Positions 1 through 9,114 of a stretch of DNA of 64,000 bases are shown here, piece after piece. This DNA is from Vibrio penaeicida (GTDB taxonomy: Bacteria > Pseudomonadota > Gammaproteobacteria > Enterobacterales > Vibrionaceae). The stretch's first letter is position 1. The number at the start of each line of letters is the position of its first letter. The translations under genes were made by a program, and so were the position numbers. The stretch is taken from the NCBI RefSeq assembly GCF_030689305.1, contig NZ_JAUYVM010000002.1, positions 62,001 through 126,000 on the forward strand, in the 5' to 3' direction. The notes below the pieces were generated by a model, which worked only from the letters and a program-made list of their open reading frames with translations, had not been told where the DNA came from and did not search any database.

Positions 1-51
1 GTTCAATCTATTGGTAATTTACACATAATGCGTGATGACTGTCTATACTGA

Positions 52-1098
52 ATGAAAGGTATGATTGAGATGGAACTTACTATGCTGATAGCTCTTGTTA
101 AACAAGCCTTGGCGCGAATTCTCATAGCGCCTGCTCTTTTGCTTGTCTTTTCTATCCCCAATGTAATCGCAGAAGAAAATAGCAAACGAACCTATTATTT
201 TGTAGGCGCTTTTCTAGCTCATCCTTACGTTCGTGACATCAAGTTAGGTTTTAAATACGCCAGCAAGAAACTGAATGTGAATATTGCCACGCTAGGACCG
301 CAGGGGCCGGATTGGAATGCTCAATATAAAGCAATGGAAACCGCTATTGCCGCCAATCCTGACGGCATTATCGTCCCTCTTTGGGTAGATAATGTTGTGC
401 CATTGATAGTGGAAGCAAGAAAGAAAGGCATTGAAGTTATTGCTATTGAAGCAGCGCCTGAAAACCACAATGCCAATACTTACATTGGTTTGGACAACTA
501 TCAGGCTGGTCTCTTAACAGCCCGCGAGCTCGTACGTATTGGTGGCAACAAAGGTAAGCTCGGTTTAGTTCTTAATCTAGCCAGTAATACAGCCTTAAAA
601 AAACAAGGCGTCATCGATGGGTTAAAAAATACGGAATGGGAAATAGTTGCTGAAGTGGACGATAAAACCAATACCGATCAAGCGAGTCAAGTCACCATGA
701 AGCTCTTGCGTGATCACCCAGACCTTAGTGGGTTAATAGGGCTGAATTCCAGTTCTGGTGTAGGGATAGGGAATGCGATAGGTCAGCTTGGATTAATGGA
801 CAAAGACTTAGCAATTGTGGTCCATGATCGAGAGGACACAGTTCTCGAATTTATTGAAAGCGGTGTGATTGATTCCTCTATCGTAGCGAAAACAGCCATG
901 ATGAGTTATCTCTCCATTTCCTTGTTGGAGGACTACCACAATAGAGTCGGTGAGGATATTCCGGTTGCTAATGATATCTCATCCATTGGTATCACCCTGC
1001 TTCCTGAGGTGGTGAATATTGGCGCGGTCGTCGTCAATCAAGAAAATGTCTCTCATTTTTTACGAAAGAATCTAGTAAATAGCTGGAAGGCTGAATGA
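52..1098 (+). CDS. Periplasmic substrate-binding protein (type I, sugar-binding-like), sensor partner
   Basis: Type I periplasmic binding protein of the ribose/LuxP/TorT kind (Peripla_BP_4). A hydrophobic signal segment at about residues 14-40 is followed by the two-lobed fold, with recognisable strand motifs such as PDGIIVPLW and YIGLDNYQAGLL. No permease or ATPase gene is adjacent. The gene overlaps the downstream hybrid kinase by 4 bases (ATGA), so I infer that it presents a small ligand to that kinase, as TorT does for TorS or LuxP for LuxQ. The ligand is unknown. The start is uncertain: ATGs at 52, 61, 70 and 82 are in frame. The one at 82 has a GGA 7 bases upstream and gives a neat signal peptide. 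The longest frame is reported. Family confidence is good; the specific role is inferred. Confidence 0.8.
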   Translation: MKGMIEMELTMLIALVKQALARILIAPALLLVFSIPNVIAEENSKRTYYFVGAFLAHPYVRDIKLGFKYASKKLNVNIATLGPQGPDWNAQYKAMETAIAANPDGIIVPLWVDNVVPLIVEARKKGIEVIAIEAAPENHNANTYIGLDNYQAGLLTARELVRIGGNKGKLGLVLNLASNTALKKQGVIDGLKNTEWEIVAEVDDKTNTDQASQVTMKLLRDHPDLSGLIGLNSSSGVGIGNAIGQLGLMDKDLAIVVHDREDTVLEFIESGVIDSSIVAKTAMMSYLSISLLEDYHNRVGEDIPVANDISSIGITLLPEVVNIGAVVVNQENVSHFLRKNLVNSWKAE

Positions 1099-3773
1099 CC
1101 TTTAAAACCAAACTTTTTGTTTTTACTCCACTGTTGGTTGCGCTCACAATCGTGCTTTCGATTGTCGCTTCTAATGTCTTGATGAGAAGTGAAATAAATC
1201 GTCAAAACGAGGCGCGTTTGCATAACGCCACGAGCTCTCTACAAAGACGAATTTCAGACGATTTCCCTCATATTCATCGCCAATATGAAGCGTTTCGCAA
1301 TAGCGGATCTACACAATTCTTAATGGGTGTTGAGCGAGGCAGTATTTTTACCGCTGAAGATTTTATTGGGGTACTCACTTTCTATCCAGATGTTCGCGAG
1401 TACCTACTTGAATTTTCGCGCCTTTACGATATATCCAGCTATGCGATTTATTTACCGGCTGATCCTAACTCTTCCTCCCCCGTATTTGATGAAAGCGTTA
1501 ACTATCTTTATGCGCAATTTAATGGCGAATTAGATGGGATCATCATCAATGAAACGACGTTGATTCGCTGGGACTCGCGTAACTTTCTACGTAAAAAAGA
1601 CATCGAACCCATTCTTAACTTTCCGAAGAAATTTTTTGGTTCCCCCAGAACAGAATTAACGACGCTTTCGGACGGCACAATAGGCATTAGCTACAGCTTC
1701 GAGCTCGATAATGGTGGTGTACTGGTATTGCAAAGGAGCTGGGATTTTGATTTGGCGATTCAAGAAGTGGATTTAGGGGTAGAAATTTCGCTATACGACG
1801 AGTCTAGAAATCGGATAGACGGCTCTAGTTTGTTCACAAAGCTTGAGGACGATATTCGTATTGGTACAGGGAAAAAACAGTTAGACCTTAAAGATATTGA
1901 TGGACAAATTCACACGGGGCTCGCATCCACGATAAAAGATAAAGGTGTTGTACTTGGGTATTTGGTTACCTCTATTTCTCAACAAGTGATAGAAGATGCC
2001 ACTAAGCGTGTTGCCGTGTTACTGATTGTTTCTGGTTTGGTACTCGTTTTGTTAGCTGCTGCGATTGCTATTTTAATGGCGCGTTCTTTCATTGAACCGA
2101 TATCCCAGCTAATTAAAGATTTTAGTGCGATTGCTAACGGTAATATCAATCACAAAATCAACATTACCCGACGTGACGAATTCGGTGAGTTAGCCCGTAA
2201 CTTTTACTTCATGCAAAGCGCCATAAAAGACAACATCACCGAGCTAAATTTGAAGATTCAGGAGCGAGATGTTGCAGAAAGAAAAGTGAGAAAGCTCAAT
2301 GAAGAGTTGGAAGATCGGGTGATGTTAAGGACAGAAGAATTGCGTCATGCGGTTAATGAAATGGAGAAAGCCAAAGAAGGCGCTGAAAAAGCGAACCGAG
2401 CCAAGTCGGAGTTTTTGGCAAATATGTCCCATGAAATTCGCACTCCGATGAATGCGATCCTTGGGTTTTCTGAAATACTTCATTCGGAAGAAGCCAATCC
2501 TAAAAAGCTCAACTTCATCAATAAAATCAGAACCTCAGGAAAAGCCCTTCTCCATCTAATTAATGACGTTCTGGACCTATCAAAAGTGGAAGCCGGTAAG
2601 CTTGAGTTTCATATGGCGCCTACATCGGTGCCCAAAATGTTTGAAGAATTGCACGATATGTTCGACCACAAGGCAACCAGCAGTAACCTTGCACTTATCT
2701 ATGAAATCGAAAAAGGCATGCCCGAAAGCCTGCTCATGGACGAAAATCGACTACGGCAAGTGTTCATTAACTTGATTGGTAATGCCGTAAAGTTCACCAC
2801 GCAAGGTTATGTGAAGGTCACGGCTCGAGCCATTCCCGTTGAAGAAGATTTTAAGCTGGAATTTGAGATAGAAGATACAGGGATAGGGATCAAAAAAGAC
2901 CAGATAGACAAAATATTTGGGTCATTTGAACAGGCAGAAGCAACGGAAAGCCGCTTTGGTGGGACAGGTTTAGGGCTTGCTATTAGCAAACAAATAATTG
3001 AGTTGTTGGGAGGACAAATCTCTGTCTCCAGTGAGTTTGGTTCAGGTACAACGTTTACCGTAACTCTGCCACTGGTTAAGCCAGCGAAAGCAATTGAAGG
3101 AGAAGATGTTCCAGTAGATGAAAACCTTATTGTTTCATTTGAACCAGCCAAAATTTTGATAGCGGATGATGTGGATTACAACCAAGAAATTCTGGCTCAG
3201 TTTTTAACCGATTTCCCATTCACGATTGACTATGCGGACGATGGCATCCAAATGCTAGAAAGAGTAGAGAAGAGTACACCTGACCTAATTTTGATGGACA
3301 TAAAAATGCCCAATATGGATGGTCGAGAAGCCTCTGAAATATTGAAGAATGACCCTCGATATCAGGATATTCCAATCATTGCAGTAACGGCGTCTGCATT
3401 GTCGGAGTCGCTCGAAAGCCACATAAAGCACTGTGAAGGTTACATCACGAAACCTGTTGATAGAGATAGCCTTATTGAAGAGCTTAAAAGATTCCTCGCC
3501 TATACTAACGTGAGTAGGGTGATGAATGGCGCAGTAGCATTACAGTCACAATCTATTGAAGTAGAAGGGGAAATTAGAGTGCCTAGTGGGGAAGTGCTTT
3601 CCAATATTCGAACGTTAGCCGTCGATGGTTTCATAGATGACATCCAAGAGATGGTACAGCCTCTTTCAACCGATTTCCCTGAGTTTACAGAACGTGTCGT
3701 TAAATTCGCTCACGAGTTTGATGATCAGAAAATAATCGATATGGTGGATGATTACATTAATGAGCGACCATGA
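1095..3773 (+). CDS. Hybrid sensor histidine kinase (HAMP-HisKA-HATPase-REC)
   Basis: Inner-membrane hybrid kinase of 892 residues. Order: TM1 (about 7-29), a large periplasmic sensor region (30-300), TM2 (about 306-330), HAMP (331-383), coiled coil, HisKA with phospho-acceptor His446 in the NMSHEIRTPMN motif, HATPase with N box (NLIGNAVKF) and G boxes (DTGIGI, GGTGLGLAISK near 622), then a receiver with Asp735 (LMDIKMPNMDG). A tail of about 90 residues after the receiver shows no clear Hpt histidine. It is translationally coupled to the binding-protein gene upstream and overlaps the next receiver-kinase gene, so the three look like one signalling operon. A TorS/LuxQ-like architecture is certain; the signal is not known. 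Confidence 0.92.
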   Translation: MTFKTKLFVFTPLLVALTIVLSIVASNVLMRSEINRQNEARLHNATSSLQRRISDDFPHIHRQYEAFRNSGSTQFLMGVERGSIFTAEDFIGVLTFYPDVREYLLEFSRLYDISSYAIYLPADPNSSSPVFDESVNYLYAQFNGELDGIIINETTLIRWDSRNFLRKKDIEPILNFPKKFFGSPRTELTTLSDGTIGISYSFELDNGGVLVLQRSWDFDLAIQEVDLGVEISLYDESRNRIDGSSLFTKLEDDIRIGTGKKQLDLKDIDGQIHTGLASTIKDKGVVLGYLVTSISQQVIEDATKRVAVLLIVSGLVLVLLAAAIAILMARSFIEPISQLIKDFSAIANGNINHKINITRRDEFGELARNFYFMQSAIKDNITELNLKIQERDVAERKVRKLNEELEDRVMLRTEELRHAVNEMEKAKEGAEKANRAKSEFLANMSHEIRTPMNAILGFSEILHSEEANPKKLNFINKIRTSGKALLHLINDVLDLSKVEAGKLEFHMAPTSVPKMFEELHDMFDHKATSSNLALIYEIEKGMPESLLMDENRLRQVFINLIGNAVKFTTQGYVKVTARAIPVEEDFKLEFEIEDTGIGIKKDQIDKIFGSFEQAEATESRFGGTGLGLAISKQIIELLGGQISVSSEFGSGTTFTVTLPLVKPAKAIEGEDVPVDENLIVSFEPAKILIADDVDYNQEILAQFLTDFPFTIDYADDGIQMLERVEKSTPDLILMDIKMPNMDGREASEILKNDPRYQDIPIIAVTASALSESLESHIKHCEGYITKPVDRDSLIEELKRFLAYTNVSRVMNGAVALQSQSIEVEGEIRVPSGEVLSNIRTLAVDGFIDDIQEMVQPLSTDFPEFTERVVKFAHEFDDQKIIDMVDDYINERP

Positions 3774-4956
3774 TATTTCAATACTTATAGTGGACGATAG
3801 CCCATCAAATTTAGGTGTCGCTTCCGGCTTTTTAAAAGAGTTGGGTTATAAGATTGCCACTGCAAATAATGGTAAAACTGCATTAAGTCGGGTGGAGAGA
3901 ATCAAGCCTTCATTGATTCTTTTGGATGTAAATATGCCTGAGATGAATGGCTTTGAAGTTTGCCAAATTCTTAACAGCAACCCTGAATTCGTTGATATTC
4001 CAATCATCTTTCTTACGGCATTGACAGACCAAGATGCAAAAGAAAAAGCCTTTTCTTCTGGCGCAGTGGATTACATAAGCAAACCTTTTCAAAAGAAAGA
4101 GCTGATCGCTCGCGTGCAAAATCATTTGAGCATTAGTCAATCCAAAAGAGAGCTGGAGAATTTAGTTCAAGAAAAGACGGATGCAATAAACCAGCTAAGA
4201 AGTACGCAAAACAAGTTGGTTGAATCTGAGAAAATGGCCTCACTGGCGAAATTGGTGTCGGGTGTTGCTCATGAAATGAATACGCCTATAGGGAATTGCA
4301 TCAGTACTTTTTCAGCTATTCGAGACACGATTGATACGTTAGAAAATTCGATTGAAAGTGGTGCTCTTTCTAAGAGTAATATGGTCTCAACGTTAGAATC
4401 AATACGTGATTTCACCACGATTGGTCTTAACAACACATCGAAGCAATCCCGTTTAATCGATTCATTTAGAGAGTTGGATGCTGTCGGTGCCGAAACCCGA
4501 GTTCAGCCGGTTAATGTAGGGCGCTTTATGACAGAAGGGTTGGAATCGGTCGCAACGAGGGAAGAGCTTGGAGTGAGCTTTAATGTTGAGTGCGACCCTG
4601 CACTTACAGTCAAACTCAATACTTGGATTGTGCATGATGTCTTACAAAAGCTGGTAACCAATACCTATCACCATGGATTTTCCGGAGATAAGCAAGGGGA
4701 GATTTGGGTCAATGTACGTCACAATAATGGGCAGTTAGAAGTGGACTACATTGATGATGGTAAAGGGGTGTCTTCTGATGTAGAGGAAACGTTATTTGAA
4801 CCTTTCATCACGACAGAGAGGAGCCAAGGGTTCGTCGGGTTAGGCTTGCATGTCGCCTATATTTTGGTTACTCAATACCTAAAAGGGCGAATTGAGCTGA
4901 TAAAATCATCAAAAGGAGCTCGCTTTACCTTCTGTTTTCCATGCGAAATATCCTAG
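3760..4956 (+). CDS. Response regulator fused to a histidine kinase module
   Basis: 398 residues, starting at the ATG at 3760 inside the 3' end of the hybrid kinase gene (an in-frame ATG at 3748 is the alternative). An N-terminal receiver (about 5-120) has the acidic pair DDS and phospho-acceptor Asp near 56 in LLDVNMPEMNG. A coiled coil follows, then a HisKA-like helix with His171 (GVAHEMNTPIG) and an HATPase module (LQKLVTNTYHHG, DDGKGV, GLGLHVAY). There are no membrane segments. This REC-HK order suggests a soluble second stage that takes phosphate from the hybrid kinase and passes it on, or acts as its own kinase. No DNA-binding or GGDEF output domain is encoded in this operon, so the final output lies elsewhere. 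Confidence 0.88.
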   Translation: MSDHDISILIVDDSPSNLGVASGFLKELGYKIATANNGKTALSRVERIKPSLILLDVNMPEMNGFEVCQILNSNPEFVDIPIIFLTALTDQDAKEKAFSSGAVDYISKPFQKKELIARVQNHLSISQSKRELENLVQEKTDAINQLRSTQNKLVESEKMASLAKLVSGVAHEMNTPIGNCISTFSAIRDTIDTLENSIESGALSKSNMVSTLESIRDFTTIGLNNTSKQSRLIDSFRELDAVGAETRVQPVNVGRFMTEGLESVATREELGVSFNVECDPALTVKLNTWIVHDVLQKLVTNTYHHGFSGDKQGEIWVNVRHNNGQLEVDYIDDGKGVSSDVEETLFEPFITTERSQGFVGLGLHVAYILVTQYLKGRIELIKSSKGARFTFCFPCEIS

Positions 4957-5019
4957 TGAATGTTTCAACTTGTGAACGAATTGTTGATTTTGTATACAAG
5001 AATTGTGCTCAAAATATTT

Positions 5020-5035
5020 GCGCAAACGATTAACT
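5020..5035 (+). promoter_or_regulatory. Candidate PurR-like operator upstream of the nucleoside-binding protein gene
   Basis: GCGCAAACGATTAACT keeps the strong half-site CGCAAACG of the PurR box (consensus ACGCAAACGTTTGCGT) but is degenerate in the second half, about 11 of 16 matches by eye. It lies about 140 bases upstream of the BMP-family gene. A matching but better box precedes gsk, which raises its plausibility. Confidence 0.4.
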
Positions 5036-5174
5036 ATTGTTCGAATTGAATATGTTCTTCTTCACAGTCGTGAATCATGTCAAGAAACTGTAAAAAATTG
5101 GGCGATAATTACACAGGTATTTGGGGATAGGTGCTAATTTTACTACTTTATACCAAATGACATGGAGAAATTGG

Positions 5175-6173
5175 ATGATGACCTTTAAGTCAGTCGCGGT
5201 AGGTGTAGCGCTTGGACTAGCAACTTTTGCTTCTCAAGCAGCAGATTTTAAACCGTCAGTGATCTTTGATATGGGCGGTAAGTTTGATAAATCTTTCAAC
5301 CAAGCGGCTTACAATGGTGCGGAAGCATTTAAGAAGGACACAGGAATTAAGTACGGTGAGTTTGAAATCACTAACGAAGCGCAACGTGAGCAAGCAATGC
5401 TACGTTTGGCTCAGCGTGGTCATGATCCTATCGTGGCAGTTGGTTTCCAACAAGCACCTATCGTTGAAAAAGTAGCGAAGCAATTTCCAAAAACGAATTT
5501 CGTTATTATTGATTCAGTGGTAGACCTTCCAAACGTTCGTAGTGTTGTGTTTAAAGAGCACGAAGGTTCTTTCCTTGTTGGTGCTCTAGCAGCAATGAAG
5601 AGTGAATCAAATGCTGTTGGTTTTGTCGGTGGTATGGATATCCCTCTTATCCGTAAGTTTGCTTGTGGTTATGAGCAAGGTGCGAAATACATCAGCAAAG
5701 ACACAAAAGTTGTGCAAAACATGACAGGTTCTACACCTGCAGCATGGAACAACCCAACAAAAGGTGCAGAGCTAGCTAAGTCTCAGTTTGACCAAGGTGT
5801 TGACGTTGTATATGCAGCAGCGGGTGGTACTGGCGTTGGTGTTTATCAAGCCGCAGTTGATGAGAAAAAATACGCGATCGGCGTAGATTCAAACCAAAAC
5901 CACCTTCACCCTGGCGTGATGCTGACGTCTATGGTTAAGCGTGTGGACGTCGCTGTTAAAGACGCGTTCATGGATGCTTACGCAGGTAAATTTACTTCAG
6001 GTGTTCAATCTCTAGGTTTGAAAGAAGAAGGTGTTGCGTGGGCTCTTGATGAGCACAATGGCAGCCTGATTGGTCCAGATATGGCGTCGAAAGTAGAGCA
6101 AATTCGTGACGACATTATCGCTGGTAAAGTAGTTGTCCACGATTACTTCTCAAATAGCGCTTGTACTTACTAA
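5175..6173 (+). CDS. BMP-family nucleoside-binding protein of an ABC importer
   Basis: Exported binding protein of the BMP/Med/PnrA family (PF02608), which captures purine nucleosides for ABC import. 332 residues from the ATG at 5175, which has GGAG 7 bases upstream. A hydrophobic signal peptide ends near ASQA-ADF, without an obvious lipobox, so it is probably a free periplasmic protein. Family hallmarks include the VIFDMGGKFDKSFNQAAYNG region, VAVGFQQ, and VGFVGGMDIPLIRKF. It is separated from the ATPase and permease genes by a hairpin terminator at 6190, the usual arrangement for making more binding protein than membrane components. The nucleoside specificity is inferred from the family and from the nearby gsk. 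Confidence 0.9.
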   Translation: MMTFKSVAVGVALGLATFASQAADFKPSVIFDMGGKFDKSFNQAAYNGAEAFKKDTGIKYGEFEITNEAQREQAMLRLAQRGHDPIVAVGFQQAPIVEKVAKQFPKTNFVIIDSVVDLPNVRSVVFKEHEGSFLVGALAAMKSESNAVGFVGGMDIPLIRKFACGYEQGAKYISKDTKVVQNMTGSTPAAWNNPTKGAELAKSQFDQGVDVVYAAAGGTGVGVYQAAVDEKKYAIGVDSNQNHLHPGVMLTSMVKRVDVAVKDAFMDAYAGKFTSGVQSLGLKEEGVAWALDEHNGSLIGPDMASKVEQIRDDIIAGKVVVHDYFSNSACTY

Positions 6174-6189
6174 TATAGTAGTAAGAAAT

Positions 6190-6222
6190 GCCGGACATGG
6201 CTGATCTGTGTCCGGCTTTTTA
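6190..6222 (+). terminator. Hairpin terminator/attenuator between binding protein and ABC ATPase genes
   Basis: Perfect 8-bp stem GCCGGACA/TGTCCGGC (6190-6197 with 6209-6216), 11-base loop, followed by TTTTT. It probably allows partial read-through into the transporter genes. Confidence 0.85.
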
Positions 6223-6464
6223 GTTTCTGAGCCCCAAGTATTGAGTATAAATATAATTATCAATATTGGTGGTGCTGTGGCAGATGTTACTGGGTTATAT
6301 TGCGAGAACAAGCGGTGAAAATGAGTAAAGAATTCAGTGAATTGAATTCAATGAGCTTTTCAAAGTCGCATTTATAATCTTAAAGTCTAAAGATTTGTCG
6401 TTGCAAAGATACACATCGAAACCAACGTTAGTTATCGATTCATTCAGTCACTCAGGGAGAGAGA

Positions 6465-8006
6465 ATGAGCAGTCCTGCCATTGAGTTAAAACTCGTTAAT
6501 AAGCGCTTTGGCGCGGTTTGGGCAAATAAAGATATTAATTTTGCTGTCCAGCCAGGCACCATTCACGGCATTGTGGGGGAGAACGGTGCGGGTAAATCGA
6601 CGCTAATGTCGATCTTGTACGGCTTTTATGAAGCGGATTCGGGATCCATTCACGTTGATGGAAAGCAAGTTGCCATAAAAAACTCTCAAGACGCCATCGA
6701 TCTTGGAATCGGAATGGTTCACCAGCATTTCATGTTGGTAGAAACCTTTACGGTTATTGAGAACATTATGCTCGGCGCTGAAAGCCACAGCTTGATTTCT
6801 CATAGCGCAAAAGATGCTGAACAGGCATTGCATGAAATTGAAACGAAGTACGGTCTAGAAGTTGATAACCACGCGCTGGTTTCCTCGTTGCCTGTTGGTT
6901 TACAGCAACGAGTCGAGATATTAAAAGCGCTGTATCGTGGTGCCCGTATTCTTATCTTGGATGAACCTACGGGGGTTCTTACACCACAAGAAACTGAGCA
7001 GCTTTTTGATATTTTACGCACCTTAAAAGAGCAGGGTGTGACCATCATACTGATCACCCATAAGCTAAAAGAAATTATGTCGGTAACGGATAATGTATCC
7101 GTTATGCGAGCAGGTGAGATGGTAGCGTATCGACCGACAGCTGAAACCAATCCGCAAGAACTTGCAGAACTAATGGTGGGTCGTAAGGTTCTTCTCAATG
7201 TCGATAAATCAGAAGCTGAGCCAGAAGAAACGCGCATTGAAGTGAAAGATGTCAGCTATTTTGATGATCGTGGCGTCAAGCGTCTCAAGAACCTTAATTT
7301 CCACGTCAAAGCGGGAGAAATCCTTGGAGTGGCAGGTGTTTCTGGTAATGGTCAGTCCGAGCTTCTTCATGTCCTTTCCGGCACGCTGGTGCCACAAGAA
7401 GGCGAACTGAGGGTATCGACCTCGAAAGGTTCGCATCAATTTACCTCGTCTGTGAACCGTGATGCTGCACTCATGCGCGAACTGAGTATTGGTCATATAC
7501 CGGAAGACCGTATCAAGCAGGGATTGGTGAAAACTATGCCAGCGGCAGAAAATGCCATCCTTGGCTTCCATCATAATGAAGAATACGGCTCTAAACTTCT
7601 TGATTTGAAAGCTATTGATGGTGCCACGCGCGACATGATGGAGCAATATGACGTAAGACCCGTCGACCCTCATCTTAAAAGCGCTAATTTTTCCGGTGGT
7701 AATCAACAGAAGCTGATTATCGCGCGTGAAATGTTGAAACATCCCGATGTCATTTTGGTTGGTCAGCCGACGCGTGGTGTGGATATTGGTGCTATAGAGT
7801 TTATTCATAAAAATATTATTGCAGCCAGAGATAATGGCGCTGCGGTACTTCTTGTTTCCACAGAGTTGGACGAAATAATGTCTCTGTCTGATCGAATTAT
7901 TGTAATGGTCGACGGTGAGATATCGGGTGAAGTTAAAGCGAGCGAAACCGACGAGAAAGGTCTTGGTCTGCTCATGGCCAATGCCAGTGCTGAAGGAGAA
8001 GCATAA
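6465..8006 (+). CDS. Nucleoside ABC importer, double ATPase subunit (YufO/NupA type)
   Basis: 513 residues with two tandem ABC ATPase domains, as in RbsA/YufO-type importers. Domain 1 has Walker A GENGAGKST, signature LPVGLQQRVEIL and Walker B LILDEPTG. Domain 2 has a modified Walker A (GVSGNGQSE), signature FSGGNQQKL and the family-typical VGQPTRG in place of a normal Walker B. The start has a strong GGGAGAGAG ribosome site. The stop overlaps the first permease start (TAATG), and a second permease follows. It energises uptake of purine nucleosides delivered by the BMP protein upstream; the substrate is inferred from the family. Confidence 0.93.
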   Translation: MSSPAIELKLVNKRFGAVWANKDINFAVQPGTIHGIVGENGAGKSTLMSILYGFYEADSGSIHVDGKQVAIKNSQDAIDLGIGMVHQHFMLVETFTVIENIMLGAESHSLISHSAKDAEQALHEIETKYGLEVDNHALVSSLPVGLQQRVEILKALYRGARILILDEPTGVLTPQETEQLFDILRTLKEQGVTIILITHKLKEIMSVTDNVSVMRAGEMVAYRPTAETNPQELAELMVGRKVLLNVDKSEAEPEETRIEVKDVSYFDDRGVKRLKNLNFHVKAGEILGVAGVSGNGQSELLHVLSGTLVPQEGELRVSTSKGSHQFTSSVNRDAALMRELSIGHIPEDRIKQGLVKTMPAAENAILGFHHNEEYGSKLLDLKAIDGATRDMMEQYDVRPVDPHLKSANFSGGNQQKLIIAREMLKHPDVILVGQPTRGVDIGAIEFIHKNIIAARDNGAAVLLVSTELDEIMSLSDRIIVMVDGEISGEVKASETDEKGLGLLMANASAEGEA

Positions 8007-9103
8007 TGAACAAGACCGTACCTGGATGGGTAAATGTAGCGCTGGTTCCGCTGCTCCAGCTGATTCTCGCTTTGGTGGTATCTAGCCTCGTCGTGTTATT
8101 GGTTGGAGAAAGCCCTTTGGCAGCATTCTCAGTCATGATTAAAGGGGCGACTAACCTTGAATATGGCGGTTTAAGTAACACGCTTTATTATTCTACAAAC
8201 TTTATTTTCACGGGTCTTGCAGTGGCTGTGGCTTTTCACGCCGGCTTATTCAATATCGGTGGTGAAGGGCAAGCCTATATAGCTGGCTTAGGTATCGGCA
8301 TATTGATGTTGTTGCTCGACGGCATTTTGTCTGTTTGGTTGATGGCACCCCTAGCGATTATCGTTGCCGCTGCTTTTGGTGCGCTTTGGGGAGCTGTCCC
8401 AGGCTACCTTCAAGCTAAGCGTGGATCGCACATTGTTGTTACCACCATCATGTTCAACTTTATCGCGTTTTCTGTGATGGGGTATGCATTGGTAGAGCAT
8501 ATTGCTAAATATGGCGGTAACTCGACAGATTCACGTTATTTCAACCCTGAAGCGGTGTTCCCTAAGTTGCATGAATGGGGCGCTGCAAACGGGTTTGAAT
8601 TGCCATTTTCCCTACTTAACCCATCACTGCTTATCGCGTTAGTCATGGCGTGGTTAGTATGGCTATTATTGTTCCGCTCTCGTTTGGGCTATGCCATCCG
8701 AGTGGTTGGACAAAATGCGTCTGCTGCTGAATATGCAGGAATTAATGCAAAGAGAATCATCATTATCGCAATGACCATATCAGGTGGTTTAGCGGGCATG
8801 ATGGCCGTTAACGAAGTGTTTGGTGCGCATAACCGCCTAATTCTAAACTTCACCGGTGGCTTTGGATTTATAGGCATCGCTGTGGCGCTTATGGGGCGAA
8901 ATCACCCAGTTGGAATCATTATTGCCGCGATTCTGTTTGGTGCTTTGTATCAAGGCGGAACCGAGCTGCAATTTGAAATGCCGAGCTTGAACCCTGAACT
9001 CATCATGGTTATCCAAGGCTTGGTCATCTTCTTTACAGGCGCTATGGATAGACTTATTCGCGAGCCAGTAGAGCGGCTCTTTACTCGTCAAGTGAAAGCA
9101 TAG
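8006..9103 (+). CDS. Nucleoside ABC importer permease 1 (YufP/NupP type)
   Basis: Polytopic inner-membrane permease of the BPD_transp_2 family, 365 residues, about 8-10 hydrophobic segments. Motifs include FHAGLFNIGGEGQ, and the GxNxxAAxYAGI-like EAA loop (VVGQNASAAEYAGINAKR) that contacts the ATPase. The start codon shares its A with the ATPase stop codon, and GGAGAAG lies just upstream. It pairs with the next gene as a heterodimeric channel. Confidence 0.93.
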   Translation: MNKTVPGWVNVALVPLLQLILALVVSSLVVLLVGESPLAAFSVMIKGATNLEYGGLSNTLYYSTNFIFTGLAVAVAFHAGLFNIGGEGQAYIAGLGIGILMLLLDGILSVWLMAPLAIIVAAAFGALWGAVPGYLQAKRGSHIVVTTIMFNFIAFSVMGYALVEHIAKYGGNSTDSRYFNPEAVFPKLHEWGAANGFELPFSLLNPSLLIALVMAWLVWLLLFRSRLGYAIRVVGQNASAAEYAGINAKRIIIIAMTISGGLAGMMAVNEVFGAHNRLILNFTGGFGFIGIAVALMGRNHPVGIIIAAILFGALYQGGTELQFEMPSLNPELIMVIQGLVIFFTGAMDRLIREPVERLFTRQVKA

Positions 9104-9114
9104 GGGGTGTGACG

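Noticed and set aside
1..51. Promoter (TTTACA...TATACT) before the first gene
   Set aside because: The spacing is 20 bases, too long for a normal sigma-70 promoter, and no MerR-type dyad is present.
5121..5174. Upstream start for the BMP-family protein at 5121
   Set aside because: The extra residues precede a good signal peptide, and the ATG at 5175 has GGAG at the right spacing.
7209..7808. 199-codon open frame on the minus strand inside the ABC ATPase gene
   Set aside because: Antisense to a strongly conserved ATPase; the translated sequence resembles no known protein and there is no ribosome site.
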